Below are positions 25,238 to 32,575 of a stretch of DNA of 64,000 bases, piece by piece; within the stretch, counting starts at the first letter, position 1, and each line of letters starts with the position of its first letter. The position numbers and the translations under genes are program-made. Under the pieces are notes generated by a model, which was not told the origin of the DNA, did no database searches, and worked only from the letters and a program-made list of their open reading frames with translations. This DNA comes from an uncultured Duncaniella sp. (GTDB taxonomy: Bacteria > Bacteroidota > Bacteroidia > Bacteroidales > Muribaculaceae): NCBI GenBank assembly GCA_910578615.1, contig CAJTRI010000014.1, positions 1 through 64,000 on the forward strand, given 5' to 3'.

Positions 25238-25792
25238 TTACAGGTCTTCGTCGTCCTCGTTGTCGATGTCGGCAAAGTCGCTTTCGGCACTTGACCGGCC
25301 GCCCAGTTTCTCGTCGTCCTTAAACTTCATTATGTTGTTGAGGCCGCACGCTATACCGCGATTCCCGTTTGTGTCGTAGGGGTAGAAAGTGACCGACACG
25401 ATGGCCCAGACGCCGCTGTAGATTTCTTCCTCGTCAACGATGGGGGCTTTGCTGCGGTCAACGATGCCGGGGCGCGTGTTGCTTTTGGCGTTGACATACA
25501 GCATACCGGCATATACCTCGTCGTCTTTGTCGTCGCCGTCACGCAGCGGCATATCGAGTTTCTTAGGCTCTTTGCCGCCCCATTTCGACACGATGCCGGA
25601 AGCCTTGGCCGTTTCGATAGCCTTCTTGATTGCCGCGATGGTTTCCTTTTCGCTGGCGGGGATAAGTACGTTAGTCATGTACTTGGCGTTCTTGTCGTCG
25701 CCGTCGGGGTTGTATTTGCTAAATACATGGGTGTAGCTCAGACGGCAGGGGCCGAAAACTACTTTGTTCTCTGTTACTTTTGGGGTGATCAT
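25238..25792 (-). CDS. DUF2815 ssDNA-binding protein
   Basis: The 184-residue protein resembles DUF2815, the phage ssDNA-binding proteins of the T7 gp2.5 kind: GPCRLSYTHVFSKYNPDGDDKNAKYMTNVLIP, PLRDGDDKDDEVYAGMLYVNAKSNTRPGIVD, GVWAIVSVTFYPYDTNGNRGIACGLNNIM. It ends in the acidic tail ESDFADIDNEDDEDL, which in this class contacts the polymerase and helicase (family knowledge). It stands between the DUF2800 nuclease and the polymerase, the usual triad. Confidence 0.88.
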   Translation of the reverse strand: MITPKVTENKVVFGPCRLSYTHVFSKYNPDGDDKNAKYMTNVLIPASEKETIAAIKKAIETAKASGIVSKWGGKEPKKLDMPLRDGDDKDDEVYAGMLYVNAKSNTRPGIVDRSKAPIVDEEEIYSGVWAIVSVTFYPYDTNGNRGIACGLNNIMKFKDDEKLGGRSSAESDFADIDNEDDEDL

Positions 25793-25812
25793 GTTGTTTG
25801 CAATTAAATTGG

Positions 25813-26970
25813 TTATACTTCGATGTCGTTAAAATCTTCCGCTACGGCGTTATATGCCGGGCGCTTGTCGTCGCTGGTGGTTAGTGTCGGCTTACCCTGC
25901 GGCTTTGTTATATAGTCGGCGCACAGGGCGGTTAAACGCTTTTTGCCTACCAGCTTTTCAAGGTCGCCGATACCGCATAACACGGCCGGCTTCATGTACT
26001 CGCTTTCGTCATAGCCCTCTTTGGAAAGTAGGGCGATAACTGCTTTGTCGTCGGTAATTTTGCGATTGCTGCGCCCCTCGACTAACTTGTAACCGGGATA
26101 GCTCACACCGGCTAACGCCTGTTGCAGTGTGTAATCTTCCATACTCGACACCCACGACTTTATGATAGCCAGCCACGGCAGGATGTCGTCGGCCATTTTT
26201 TCAGGTGTGAGTAATCCGGCGCCGGGGTTTTCCTGCACTATACTGGTACACTTTTCGGCCAGTGCCCTGCATCCGCATTTCACTTTGCAGAACCGGCACC
26301 ACTCGCCGGGGTTCTGTTTGCCGTGGGACAAAAAAGCTTCTACGGCTTTGGGACGTAGTTCCTCGTCGGCCCATTTTAACAGGTCTGCAACCGACATTTC
26401 AAACTCGCTTAGATTGTCGATACGCGGCTGTACGATTGTCATACGCACACGATCTATGCGGTATTCAAAGCTGTGTTTGAGATATGCGCCCAGTGCGTAG
26501 ATTTTCATTTGTTCGTTATCGACGGCCGACACGCGCACGCCTTTGCCATACTTAAAGTCGATAACTTCCATAAGTCCGTCGGCTATGATGGTCGCGTCGG
26601 ATGTGCCAAACGCTGCCGGCACATATTCGGAAAAGTCTAACCGGGTTTCGATCAGTAGCTGTGCGTCTTTAGTGACAGTCCGGGAGGCGTTGAATTTCTC
26701 CAGCACGACAGTCTTGTATGTGTCGGTGTACTCATCCATCTCGCCGGTGTGGTACTGGTCGTTAAGCCGCGCTATTTCCATTTCCTCGCCTGTGGTGTCA
26801 AGTCCCATAAACGATTTTAGCTTTTTCGCGCAGTATGCGTGCGCTAACGTACCCTCCTGGGCATAGCTGCTATCCGTGTCGGGGGCGGTCGCCTCCAACC
26901 GTGGGGCGGCGGTGCAGTTCATCCACCTGTGCGCCGCCGACGGTGATAATAGTGCGTGTTGTCCTGACAT
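25813..26970 (-). CDS. DUF2800 PD-(D/E)XK nuclease
   Basis: The 385-residue protein (MSGQHALLSPSAAHRWMNCTAAPRLEATAPDTDSSYAQEGTLAHAYC) is of the DUF2800 type related to Cas4/RecB nucleases: G..AH, then IADGLMEVIDFKYGKGVRVSAVDNEQMKIYALGAY with the D and E/D-x-K residues, and the cysteine set C...CRFCKVKCGC. Such proteins process DNA ends for replication/recombination. ATG 26970 is chosen because the sequence from MSGQHALLSPSAAHRW matches the family start. Confidence 0.88.
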   Translation of the reverse strand: MSGQHALLSPSAAHRWMNCTAAPRLEATAPDTDSSYAQEGTLAHAYCAKKLKSFMGLDTTGEEMEIARLNDQYHTGEMDEYTDTYKTVVLEKFNASRTVTKDAQLLIETRLDFSEYVPAAFGTSDATIIADGLMEVIDFKYGKGVRVSAVDNEQMKIYALGAYLKHSFEYRIDRVRMTIVQPRIDNLSEFEMSVADLLKWADEELRPKAVEAFLSHGKQNPGEWCRFCKVKCGCRALAEKCTSIVQENPGAGLLTPEKMADDILPWLAIIKSWVSSMEDYTLQQALAGVSYPGYKLVEGRSNRKITDDKAVIALLSKEGYDESEYMKPAVLCGIGDLEKLVGKKRLTALCADYITKPQGKPTLTTSDDKRPAYNAVAEDFNDIEV

Positions 26971-26981
26971 AGCTTGCTTGT

Positions 26982-27521
26982 TTAGAAGGGTGCCGGGGGT
27001 GGTGCGATAAATCCTTTTTCGTCGATAATGAGCGCGTCGCACTCGGCGATAAACGCAGCCCGGCATTCTTCCGGCAAATCGGGGATCTTGTCTGCCCGGC
27101 CTCCGCTGACCGTGAACACGATCTGTTTTATCTGGGCTGTGATAGCTTTATGATATTTTTCGTACCCCTCGCCGACTTTGTTCTCATAGCCTTCGCCCTC
27201 GAATCTTATGCGGGTACGTTTCAGTGCGGCGCGACAGTCCTCCAACGTTGGCACTGCCGGTATCTCCGGCTCGGCTTCCGGCTGCGCGGTTTCGGGCGCG
27301 TCTGCTTTTGTGCGTCGGGCGTGTGTGGGGTTGTCACTCTCAACCGGTTCCGGGGGCGTGGCCTCGGCACTTACCGATACGACAATGTTTGATTCTCTGC
27401 GCGTTTGCGCGCCTATCTCCTTGGTAACGGCTTTTTCGATACGCCTGCCGAGGTTCGGCAGCTTGTCTTCCAACAGGGCAAAAAGCCTGTCTGAAAGGGT
27501 AAGTGTTACTTGTAGTTCCAT
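26982..27521 (-). CDS. Phage early protein, unknown
   Basis: The 179-residue protein has a helical N-terminus (MELQVTLTLSDRLFALLEDKLPNLGRRIEKAVTKEI), a low-complexity Pro/Glu/Ala linker (ATPPEPVESDNPTHARRTKADAPETAQPEAEPEIPAVP) and a C-terminal domain (DCRAALKRTRIRFEGEGYENKVGEGYEKYHKAITAQIKQIVFTVSGGRADKIPDLPEECRAAFIAECDALI). Located upstream of the DUF2800 nuclease; probably a recombination or ssDNA-linked accessory protein, but this is inference. Confidence 0.6.
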   Translation of the reverse strand: MELQVTLTLSDRLFALLEDKLPNLGRRIEKAVTKEIGAQTRRESNIVVSVSAEATPPEPVESDNPTHARRTKADAPETAQPEAEPEIPAVPTLEDCRAALKRTRIRFEGEGYENKVGEGYEKYHKAITAQIKQIVFTVSGGRADKIPDLPEECRAAFIAECDALIIDEKGFIAPPPAPF

Positions 27522-27534
27522 GTACTTGTTATAT

Positions 27535-27825
27535 TTAAATGATCTTGTTTCTCTTGCAGTATGCCTGTGCTCGTCCGTTGAGGTCTGCCACTGTCGCTAC
27601 CGGGTTGGCCGTTAACCAGTTCTCTAACTCGGTGCGTCTGAAAAAGCAATTTTTACCGTTAGGCTTGTAATGCGGTATAGCTTTCGACGCGGTTAGCTTA
27701 TAAAGGTAGCTTTTTTTCAGGCCGGTATAGCGTGCAGCCTCGTCTAAGGTCAGGACTTCTTTATGGCATAATGCGAAGCTGTTATTAATGGCTTCTGCCA
27801 GTTTGTCTAATTTTTCCTGTGTCAT
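27535..27825 (-). CDS. HTH protein, excisionase-like
   Basis: The 96-residue protein contains a winged helix-turn-helix of the excisionase/MerR-like type: EVLTLDEAARYTGLKKSYLYKLTASKAIPHYKPNGKNCFFRRTELENWL, the ...EAA.Y.G.....Y......IP......... F....L..W pattern. In Bacteroidales mobile elements proteins like this act as Xis or as regulators. It overlaps the 67-residue gene by 4 nt (ATGA). Whether it works with the integrase at 31108-32376 is inference. Confidence 0.8.
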   Translation of the reverse strand: MTQEKLDKLAEAINNSFALCHKEVLTLDEAARYTGLKKSYLYKLTASKAIPHYKPNGKNCFFRRTELENWLTANPVATVADLNGRAQAYCKRNKII

Positions 27826-28025
27826 GGCCGGGCGTTTTTAGTAAGGGTTAATCGGTTGTTTGCGTAGTCAGATATCGCGCTGAACTTGCAGCGCAGCGAG
27901 TTTTGCAGACGGTAGGCGATAGCCTTGCCGCTGTTTATCGAGTCAGCGTCGGGCAGGTCAAAAGTTTCTGTTTGCCCTATCTTCATTTTGCGCAGTGCGT
28001 CGCTTGTTACTTTTTTCTTTTCCAT
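27822..28025 (-). CDS. Small basic phage protein
   Basis: The 67-residue protein MEKKKVTSDALRKMKIGQTETFDLPDADSINSGKAIAYRLQNSLRCKFSAISDYANNRLTLTKNARP is not assigned. IG....F..P......S....A..LQ.....KFS....... N..TLT is a pattern that recurs in small Bacteroidales phage proteins. It could bind DNA. Second or third gene of the early operon. Confidence 0.6.
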   Translation of the reverse strand: MEKKKVTSDALRKMKIGQTETFDLPDADSINSGKAIAYRLQNSLRCKFSAISDYANNRLTLTKNARP

Positions 28026-28030
28026 ATCGC

Positions 28031-28210
28031 TTATTTGGGCATATTGGGGTTAATGATGATAATGCCAATAGGGTAGCCGAGGGCATCTGCTTCATACTCA
28101 TACTCAATAGCATCCCATACGCTGTGACCGTTGCTTATTTTCAAATCTCCGTCGTCGGGGAGATTTTTAATAATTTCTTTAAGTTCCGCGATTGTAATTT
28201 TTCGTTTCAT
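28031..28210 (-). CDS. Small acidic phage protein
   Basis: The 59-residue protein MKRKITIAELKEIIKNLPDDGDLKISNGHSVWDAIEYEYEADALGYPIGIIIINPNMPK has a LP.D..I-like segment seen in small phage proteins. It starts 11 nt after the first early gene, and the ATG at 28210 is preferred to a longer overlapping frame. Function unknown. Confidence 0.6.
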   Translation of the reverse strand: MKRKITIAELKEIIKNLPDDGDLKISNGHSVWDAIEYEYEADALGYPIGIIIINPNMPK

Positions 28211-28221
28211 CGGCTCTGTGT

Positions 28222-28467
28222 TTAGCGTGGGTAAAACGTCACTATCAAGCGGCCTGCCTGTCCTTTGAACCGGGGCGCGTGGTCGAGGCTCTTTAATGCT
28301 TTGCGGCTGTAATGCTCGGCGTGCAGATTGCCTACCATTTCGCAAAACTTGGTAAAGCCTACCACTATGCGTTTGCGCTCCTTTGGAAAGGTCAGGCGTA
28401 TGAGGTAGTCGCGGTTAATCTTTTTCCGCAAATCCTCGACATTCTCGATAGCGTGCTGTTTTGCCAT
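28222..28467 (-). CDS. First early gene, unknown
   Basis: The 81-residue protein MAKQHAIENVEDLRKKINRDYLIRLTFPKERKRIVVGFTKFCEMVGNLHAEHYSRKALKSLDHAPRFKGQAGRLIVTFYPR is basic and not recognised. As the first gene behind the early promoter (28604-28635) it is a candidate for an early regulator, for instance a repressor antagonist in the place of Cro, but it has no clear helix-turn-helix. Confidence 0.6.
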   Translation of the reverse strand: MAKQHAIENVEDLRKKINRDYLIRLTFPKERKRIVVGFTKFCEMVGNLHAEHYSRKALKSLDHAPRFKGQAGRLIVTFYPR

Positions 28468-28492
28468 TGTCTGTTATTTTGTTTGTTATTCC

Positions 28493-28524
28493 TTTGGCGG
28501 AAAAGAAAAACTGTCTTATCTTTG
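28493..28524 (+). promoter_or_regulatory. Rightward lysogeny promoter
   Basis: TTTG (28493-28496), a 20-bp spacer and TATCTTTG (28517-28524) are a perfect Bacteroidetes promoter. Transcription would start near 28531 and run into the lysogeny operon with a leader of about 145 nt. The left arm of an inverted repeat (28504-28516) lies in its spacer. Confidence 0.8.
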
Positions 28525-28572
28525 CGTTTGGATATATGTGAAGTCTGGCCAAAGAGTCCGACAGTTTTTCTT
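28504..28572. repeat. 13-bp inverted repeat in the switch region
   Basis: AAGAAAAACTGTC (28504-28516) and GACAGTTTTTCTT (28560-28572) are perfect inverted copies, 43 nt apart. The left arm lies in the rightward promoter spacer; both arms are in the leader of the leftward transcript, where the hairpin would end in UUUUUCUU. Confidence 0.7.
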
Positions 28573-28603
28573 ATGTCCGTTTGTTAGTTTGTTATTTCGA
28601 TTG

Positions 28604-28635
28604 CAAAGATAATAGATATAAATCTACATCTCCAA
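28604..28635 (-). promoter_or_regulatory. Leftward early promoter
   Basis: On the minus strand TTGG (28632-28635), a 20-bp spacer and TATCTTTG (28604-28611) form a strong promoter for the early operon, starting near 28597. The operator at 28613-28626 lies within its spacer, where a bound repressor would block it. Confidence 0.8.
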
Positions 28636-28660
28636 CTAAATTTCATAGATTTAAATCTAT
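28613..28660. promoter_or_regulatory. Two operators TAGATnnnnATCTA
   Basis: TAGATATAAATCTA (28613-28626) and TAGATTTAAATCTA (28646-28659, within a perfect 16-bp palindrome 28645-28660) share the half-site TAGAT with a 4-bp gap. Centres are 33 bp apart, about three helical turns. They sit between the early promoter and the first lysogeny gene, as expected for sites of the S24 repressor. Confidence 0.65.
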
Positions 28661-28675
28661 TTAACGATTTCGATT

Positions 28676-29245
28676 ATGCCTTATAAATCGCAATTTAAGA
28701 TATGCTGCTCTCTCGTTCTGTCAATTGTGTCGATAATTATTTCAATTGTCGCAGCAAGTCGAACATTGCACGAATATTTACGTGTAGATGTAATCAGCCT
28801 ATTATTAGGAATTATCTCTGCTTTAGCAACGGTCTTAATTGGATGGCAGATATTTGTGCTTATTGATATTAGAAACTACGATTCTAAATTTAGTAAACTT
28901 GAAAAACAATTTCACAAAAGCGATTTTGAAATAAGAGGATATTCGAGTCTTGGATATGCACATACAAATATTGCGTGGTTGACTGAGGCAAATCGAGAGG
29001 ATTGGTATATAGAATATGTAAGACATTCCATTTTGGCATTATCTTGTTTTTCAAAATCGGGAAACATTAAAACTTGCTGGGCTATAGTTAATGAACTAAT
29101 TGCGAACATAGAAAATGGAAATCCTGAGTATTATAATAGCTTTAAGAACAATAAGCAAGAATGGCTATTATCTTTAAACGACATAGAACACCCTGAGAAA
29201 ATTTCGAATTTTAAAGATTTAATAGAATTAATTTCAGCATTTTAA
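28676..29245 (+). CDS. Membrane protein of lysogeny operon
   Basis: The 189-residue protein has two N-terminal membrane helices (about 10-26 and 38-64; CCSLVLSIVSIIISIVAAS, VISLLLGIISALATVLIGWQIFVLI) and then a soluble, helical part (FSKLEKQFHKSDFEIRGYSSLGYAHTNIAWLTEANREDWYIEYVRHSILALSCFSKSG). It is the first gene of the lysogeny operon and the repressor follows after one base. The AT-rich composition differs from the lytic genes. No family recognised; a role in superinfection exclusion is possible from position. Confidence 0.65.
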   Translation: MPYKSQFKICCSLVLSIVSIIISIVAASRTLHEYLRVDVISLLLGIISALATVLIGWQIFVLIDIRNYDSKFSKLEKQFHKSDFEIRGYSSLGYAHTNIAWLTEANREDWYIEYVRHSILALSCFSKSGNIKTCWAIVNELIANIENGNPEYYNSFKNNKQEWLLSLNDIEHPEKISNFKDLIELISAF

Positions 29246-29246
29246 T

Positions 29247-29879
29247 ATGGCAACAGTAAAGGACAGAATAGTATCATTTATACAACTTGAAAATTTGACC
29301 GTAAGAGGTTTTGAACAACATGCTAATTTGAGCAACGGCGCTGTTTCCAAAATGGGAAATAGTCCTCGATATGCCATCGTGGAAAAAATTCTGAAAGCCT
29401 TCCCTAAAATAAACCGTGATTGGCTACTGACTGGTGAGGGTGAGATGTATGCTGAGAATGAGCCAAAACCTGAAATAAGCTATGCTGACGGAGTGCCATA
29501 TTACGATGAGGATTTTTTGCTTGGATTCGAGGAAATAGGCGCCCCAAATAGCGAGAATCCCGACTTCCTTATTAGGATGCCGGGATATGAAAAGGCTACG
29601 TTATGGTGTAATGCTTCCGGTCATTCGATGGAGCCGGAGATTAACAACGGTGACATAATAGCCTTACAGCGCGTAGTCGATTTTTCTTTCCTGCCTTTTG
29701 GTGACGTTTACGGGTTTATCACAACAAATGGTATGCGCACAATAAAGCGTCTTGGCCGCAGTTCCAAAGAGGGATATTATCGACTTATCCCTACCAATAA
29801 AGAATATGACGAACAAGAAATACCTATCACCAAAATAGCCCTTGTCTATCGCGTCATGGGCGCAATGAAAGCGTTTTGA
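29247..29879 (+). CDS. Phage repressor, HTH plus S24 peptidase
   Basis: The 210-residue CI/LexA-like protein has an N-terminal helix-turn-helix (LTVRGFEQHANLSNGAVSKMGNSPRYAIVEKILKAFPKINRDWLLTGEGEMY) and a C-terminal S24 peptidase: NASGHSMEPEINNGDIIALQRV (catalytic Ser in GHSMEP) and GMRTIKRLGR (catalytic Lys). DNA damage would trigger self-cleavage and induction (family knowledge); no clear Ala-Gly or Cys-Gly cleavage site is visible. It should bind the TAGATnnnnATCTA sites. Its last 28 residues recur as a scar at 30473-30565. Confidence 0.92.
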   Translation: MATVKDRIVSFIQLENLTVRGFEQHANLSNGAVSKMGNSPRYAIVEKILKAFPKINRDWLLTGEGEMYAENEPKPEISYADGVPYYDEDFLLGFEEIGAPNSENPDFLIRMPGYEKATLWCNASGHSMEPEINNGDIIALQRVVDFSFLPFGDVYGFITTNGMRTIKRLGRSSKEGYYRLIPTNKEYDEQEIPITKIALVYRVMGAMKAF

Positions 29880-29881
29880 TT

Positions 29882-30427
29882 ATGAAAAAATTACTTTTTA
29901 TTTTAGGCATCGTACTTCCTCTGGTGGCAAACGCACAATGGGTTGTCACGCCGAATGGCATTTTGGCCGACTCTATAACCGGCAAGGATTATATGATTAT
30001 ACAGAGAGAAGGCACTGTCACAGATTTGTATAGTGATATATTGAAAAATGTCCACCGCGCTTTTGTAAGACCTGACGACGTGGTTTCAACCGTAGAGAAT
30101 GAAATGATCTCTGTTAGAGGCTACGGTGAAACGTATCTTAAATACGGAGGTATAAAGCAATGTCTGAGGCCATTGATCTCAGTAAAGATTGAATTTAAAG
30201 ATAATCGTATGAGAGTGTCGGGAAATTGGGTGAGTGCTCTCAGCGGGAATGCGCTGTCTGGTATTCCGATTAAAACGGATCCCTACACCTTATTTGTGAA
30301 AGGTGGTTGGAAATGCTTTGATAAGAACGGCGGAATCAAAAACGTGAAGAGGTACGGAATTTATAATTCGGTAGTCAATGAATTTATTAATAGCATTTTG
30401 ACTGTCACAGAAGACGACGACTGGTAA
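29882..30427 (+). CDS. Exported DUF4468-like protein, lysogeny cargo
   Basis: The 181-residue protein has a signal peptide (MKKLLFILGIVLPLVANAQ, cleavage after ANA). The mature part (WVVTPNGILADSITGKDYMIIQREGTVTDLYSDILKNVHRAFVRPDDVVSTVENEMISVRGYG) resembles the DUF4468/TBP-like-fold domain of Bacteroidetes: strand-helix-strand with an early KDY.II...G and Y.......I.F.DNRMR. It starts two bases after the repressor stop, so it is expressed from the prophage in lysogeny. Role unknown; envelope-level exclusion of other phages is a hypothesis. Confidence 0.65.
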   Translation: MKKLLFILGIVLPLVANAQWVVTPNGILADSITGKDYMIIQREGTVTDLYSDILKNVHRAFVRPDDVVSTVENEMISVRGYGETYLKYGGIKQCLRPLISVKIEFKDNRMRVSGNWVSALSGNALSGIPIKTDPYTLFVKGGWKCFDKNGGIKNVKRYGIYNSVVNEFINSILTVTEDDDW

Positions 30428-30472
30428 CACAATGGCGTATGCTCTGGTGGCGTCATAAACCAATTTAGTCCC

Positions 30473-30565
30473 ATGCTCACCAATAAGGAGTATGATGAAC
30501 GGGAAATACCCAAAGACAAAATATTAATTGTTTGTCGCGCCATGGGTGCGATGAAATCATTTTAA
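30473..30565 (+). pseudogene. Scar of a second S24 repressor C-terminus
   Basis: The frame reads MLTNKEYDEREIPKDKILIVCRAMGAMKSF and stops at TAA. It matches the repressor end TNKEYDEQEIPITKIALVYRVMGAMKAF at 20 of 28 positions. Nothing of the rest of a repressor precedes it. As after the real repressor, the fragment is followed within two bases by ATGAAA and an exported protein. The divergence suggests a different repressor allele rather than a recent tandem copy. Confidence 0.85.
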
Positions 30566-30567
30566 TT

Positions 30568-30981
30568 ATGAAAAGAATTAGTTTAATTATGGTACTATTG
30601 CTGACTATTATGATGCAATCGTGCTCAACCACTACTCAGTCATTAGCAGATGGAATTAAGAATCAATTACCAATAGCGGTTCCTGGTATTGGTGAATTAA
30701 ACTCGGTGTATGCCGAGGGCAATGACCTTGTTTTTGTCACAGACGCATCTGCAAGATATTTGAACTATGATATAGTAAGTCGTGAGGACAATAAGAATAT
30801 GATTGGAGATAATGTTTTAATAATGGTTTCTAAATTAGGAATTATTGATGATTTATACTCTACTAAATCCAACATTGTATATCGTTTTGAATGGAATGAC
30901 GGCAGGAAAATAGACGCAAAATTTTCTAATTCTGAAATATTATCACGAGCAGAACGAAATGCACGCCGATTTTCCCGATAA
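30568..30981 (+). CDS. Lipoprotein, second lysogeny cargo
   Basis: The 137-residue protein has a lipoprotein signal MKRISLIMVLLLTIMMQSC (Cys at 19). The mature part (STTTQSLADGIKNQLPIAVPGIGELNSVYAEGNDLVFVTDASARYLNYDIVSREDNKNMIGDNVLIMVSKLGIIDDLYSTKSNIVYRFEWNDGRKIDAKFSNSEIL) is mixed and small. It starts two bases after the scar of a second repressor end, in the same arrangement as the first cargo gene. A surface or periplasmic superinfection-exclusion role is a hypothesis from context. Confidence 0.65.
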   Translation: MKRISLIMVLLLTIMMQSCSTTTQSLADGIKNQLPIAVPGIGELNSVYAEGNDLVFVTDASARYLNYDIVSREDNKNMIGDNVLIMVSKLGIIDDLYSTKSNIVYRFEWNDGRKIDAKFSNSEILSRAERNARRFSR

Positions 30982-31063
30982 TCATAGTGAATTCCAATTT
31001 ACAATAATAGATAACAATCAATCATCGGTTCTCCCCCCCCCAAAAAAAACTAATTTATTTTCT

Positions 31064-31102
31064 GACTGCAACCGCGACACATCCCCCCAAGCGGTTGCAG
31101 TC
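31064..31102 (+). terminator. Terminator of the lysogeny operon
   Basis: GACTGCAACCGC (31064-31075) pairs perfectly with GCGGTTGCAGTC (31091-31102) and is followed by ATTTTTTATA. It lies between convergent lipoprotein and integrase genes and can serve both. Confidence 0.85.
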
Positions 31103-31107
31103 ATTTT

Positions 31108-32376
31108 TTATAATTTCAGTTCTGGCAAACTGTTTATGGCCGCTTCTTTAAGGCTATCCACGGCGCGTGTGTACTTCTCGGTATGCTTTAGGCTGCTGTG
31201 ACCTAACAGACTTGCCACCGTCTTTATATTCGCGCCGTTGTTAAGGATGTTAACGGCAAATGAGTGCCGGGCGCAGTGCCATGTTATGTGCTTGTCGATA
31301 CCGGCGCGTTTAGTCCAGTGCCGTAACGCTTTCAGGCACATGGTGTGTGACGGCAGCGGAAATATGAGCGCGTCGCGTTCTCCTTTGCCGATCAGATTTA
31401 ACAAACCATCATTTAGGGGTATGACTACGCCGCTGGCGTTGCTATGCCCCTTTGTCTTGGCTTGCTCAAACATTAACCGCCTGTTGGAGTAATCGACATT
31501 GGCAAATGTTATGTCTTTGACGTCGCACCAGCGCAGGCCGCAATATAGGCAGAATATAAACGCCCGGCGTATGTCCTTGCTTTCGCCATCGTAATGGGTC
31601 GTTATAAGCTGCTGTATCTCATCGATGCTTAACACGTCCTTTTTAAGCGTATTGCTGTCAATCTTAATGGCTACCCCGGCGCATGGGTTTTTGCGTATTA
31701 TGTCATCCTCTACCGCAGTTTTGACTATCTTTTTGAAACGCGCATACAGGCTGTGCGCCCCCTCGCCCTTAAAGCGTCTTTGCAGATATTCGGTAAAGCC
31801 TGTGATCATGTCCTTACTAAGCTGCTGCGGCTTTAGCTTTAGTCCGCGTGTGCGCTTGGCTCTGTCCTTTGCCGCCTTTTCGCGCTGTTCTTTAGTCCAG
31901 TCGGGTTTAGGCGTAAACTTATCGTCAGGGTCTATAAGGTAATCGACGAAACAGTTATAGGCACGTTTGATCTGTCGCTTATCGGCTTTTGTGTATGCTT
32001 CATAATACGCCCACATCCATTTTAGAAAATCTACGTCTTTATCCTTTTTGAGCCGGTAGCCCTCCGCACGTTCTAACAGTTCCTGTCCTCGCTCAAACCG
32101 TATGCGTTTGGCTATCTCTAACGTTTCCTTGTTCTGCTGTCGTTCCAGTGGCGTACGCGGTGCTTGCCATAAATGCAGCCCCAGTATTTCGTTTCGTCGC
32201 TCATTCTTTTGGTAGGTAGTGCCGTTTTTGCTGGTTGCTTCCACCTTGCCGAAATAAAACTCCAAATAGAGGCTGTCGCGGCCGTCGGATAAAGCGCGTC
32301 CCATGAGCTTCGGGTTGTCTCCGTTATTGCCCTCGATTAAGTAGGTATTATCGGCTCGATAGTTCTTTTTTGCCAT
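31108..32376 (-). CDS. Phage integrase, tyrosine recombinase
   Basis: The 422-residue protein has an N-terminal arm-binding part, a SAM-like core-binding domain (DKRQIKRAYNCFVDYLIDPDDKFTPKPDW), and the C-terminal catalytic domain: first Arg in FCLYCGLRWCDVKD, HITWHCARHSFAVNIL (H..R), LLGHSSLKHTEKYTRAV (Tyr nucleophile). Long form as in Bacteroidetes phage integrases. MAKKNYRADN (ATG 32376) is chosen over longer frames because the promoter and its start region lie upstream. Catalyses insertion and, with Xis, excision at the att site next to it. Confidence 0.92.
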   Translation of the reverse strand: MAKKNYRADNTYLIEGNNGDNPKLMGRALSDGRDSLYLEFYFGKVEATSKNGTTYQKNERRNEILGLHLWQAPRTPLERQQNKETLEIAKRIRFERGQELLERAEGYRLKKDKDVDFLKWMWAYYEAYTKADKRQIKRAYNCFVDYLIDPDDKFTPKPDWTKEQREKAAKDRAKRTRGLKLKPQQLSKDMITGFTEYLQRRFKGEGAHSLYARFKKIVKTAVEDDIIRKNPCAGVAIKIDSNTLKKDVLSIDEIQQLITTHYDGESKDIRRAFIFCLYCGLRWCDVKDITFANVDYSNRRLMFEQAKTKGHSNASGVVIPLNDGLLNLIGKGERDALIFPLPSHTMCLKALRHWTKRAGIDKHITWHCARHSFAVNILNNGANIKTVASLLGHSSLKHTEKYTRAVDSLKEAAINSLPELKL

Positions 32377-32389
32377 TGTTATTTTACTT

Positions 32390-32575
32390 TGTTTTCCTTT
32401 GGTCGCAAAGTTACAAAATAATTCCTCTTTCACAAAGCACGAACAAAGCACTTTCCGACAAAAGAAAGTAAAATAGGCGAAAATAAAGTTACGATATGTT
32501 TAGCTAATAGATTGATACTATGTGAATTTGCTTTCCTTTGCTTTCCTTTGTTTTGTGGGTTTTGTACCTGTGATC
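32390..32575. other. attR region of the prophage
   Basis: Between the integrase and the Crp fragment are repeats that could be recombinase sites: TTTCCTTTG at 32393, 32532 and 32542 (the last two as a tandem CTTTCCTTTG pair, 32531-32550) and ACAAAGCAC at 32432 and 32443. Crp-like coding sense returns at about 32564-32580 (VIGLEF). The att core should lie near 32550-32575; its partner copy is outside the window. Confidence 0.55.
32406..32436 (-). promoter_or_regulatory. Integrase promoter
   Basis: On the minus strand TTTG (32433-32436), 19 bp and TAACTTTG (32406-32413) match the consensus fully. The start site would be about 25 nt before the ATG at 32376. An ACAAAGCAC direct repeat overlaps the -33 box and could bind Xis or Int. 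Confidence 0.8.

Noticed and set aside
31108..32575. tRNA gene as integration target
   Set aside because: No tRNA-like sequence is visible at the right junction; the split Crp/Fnr coding sequence explains the junction better.
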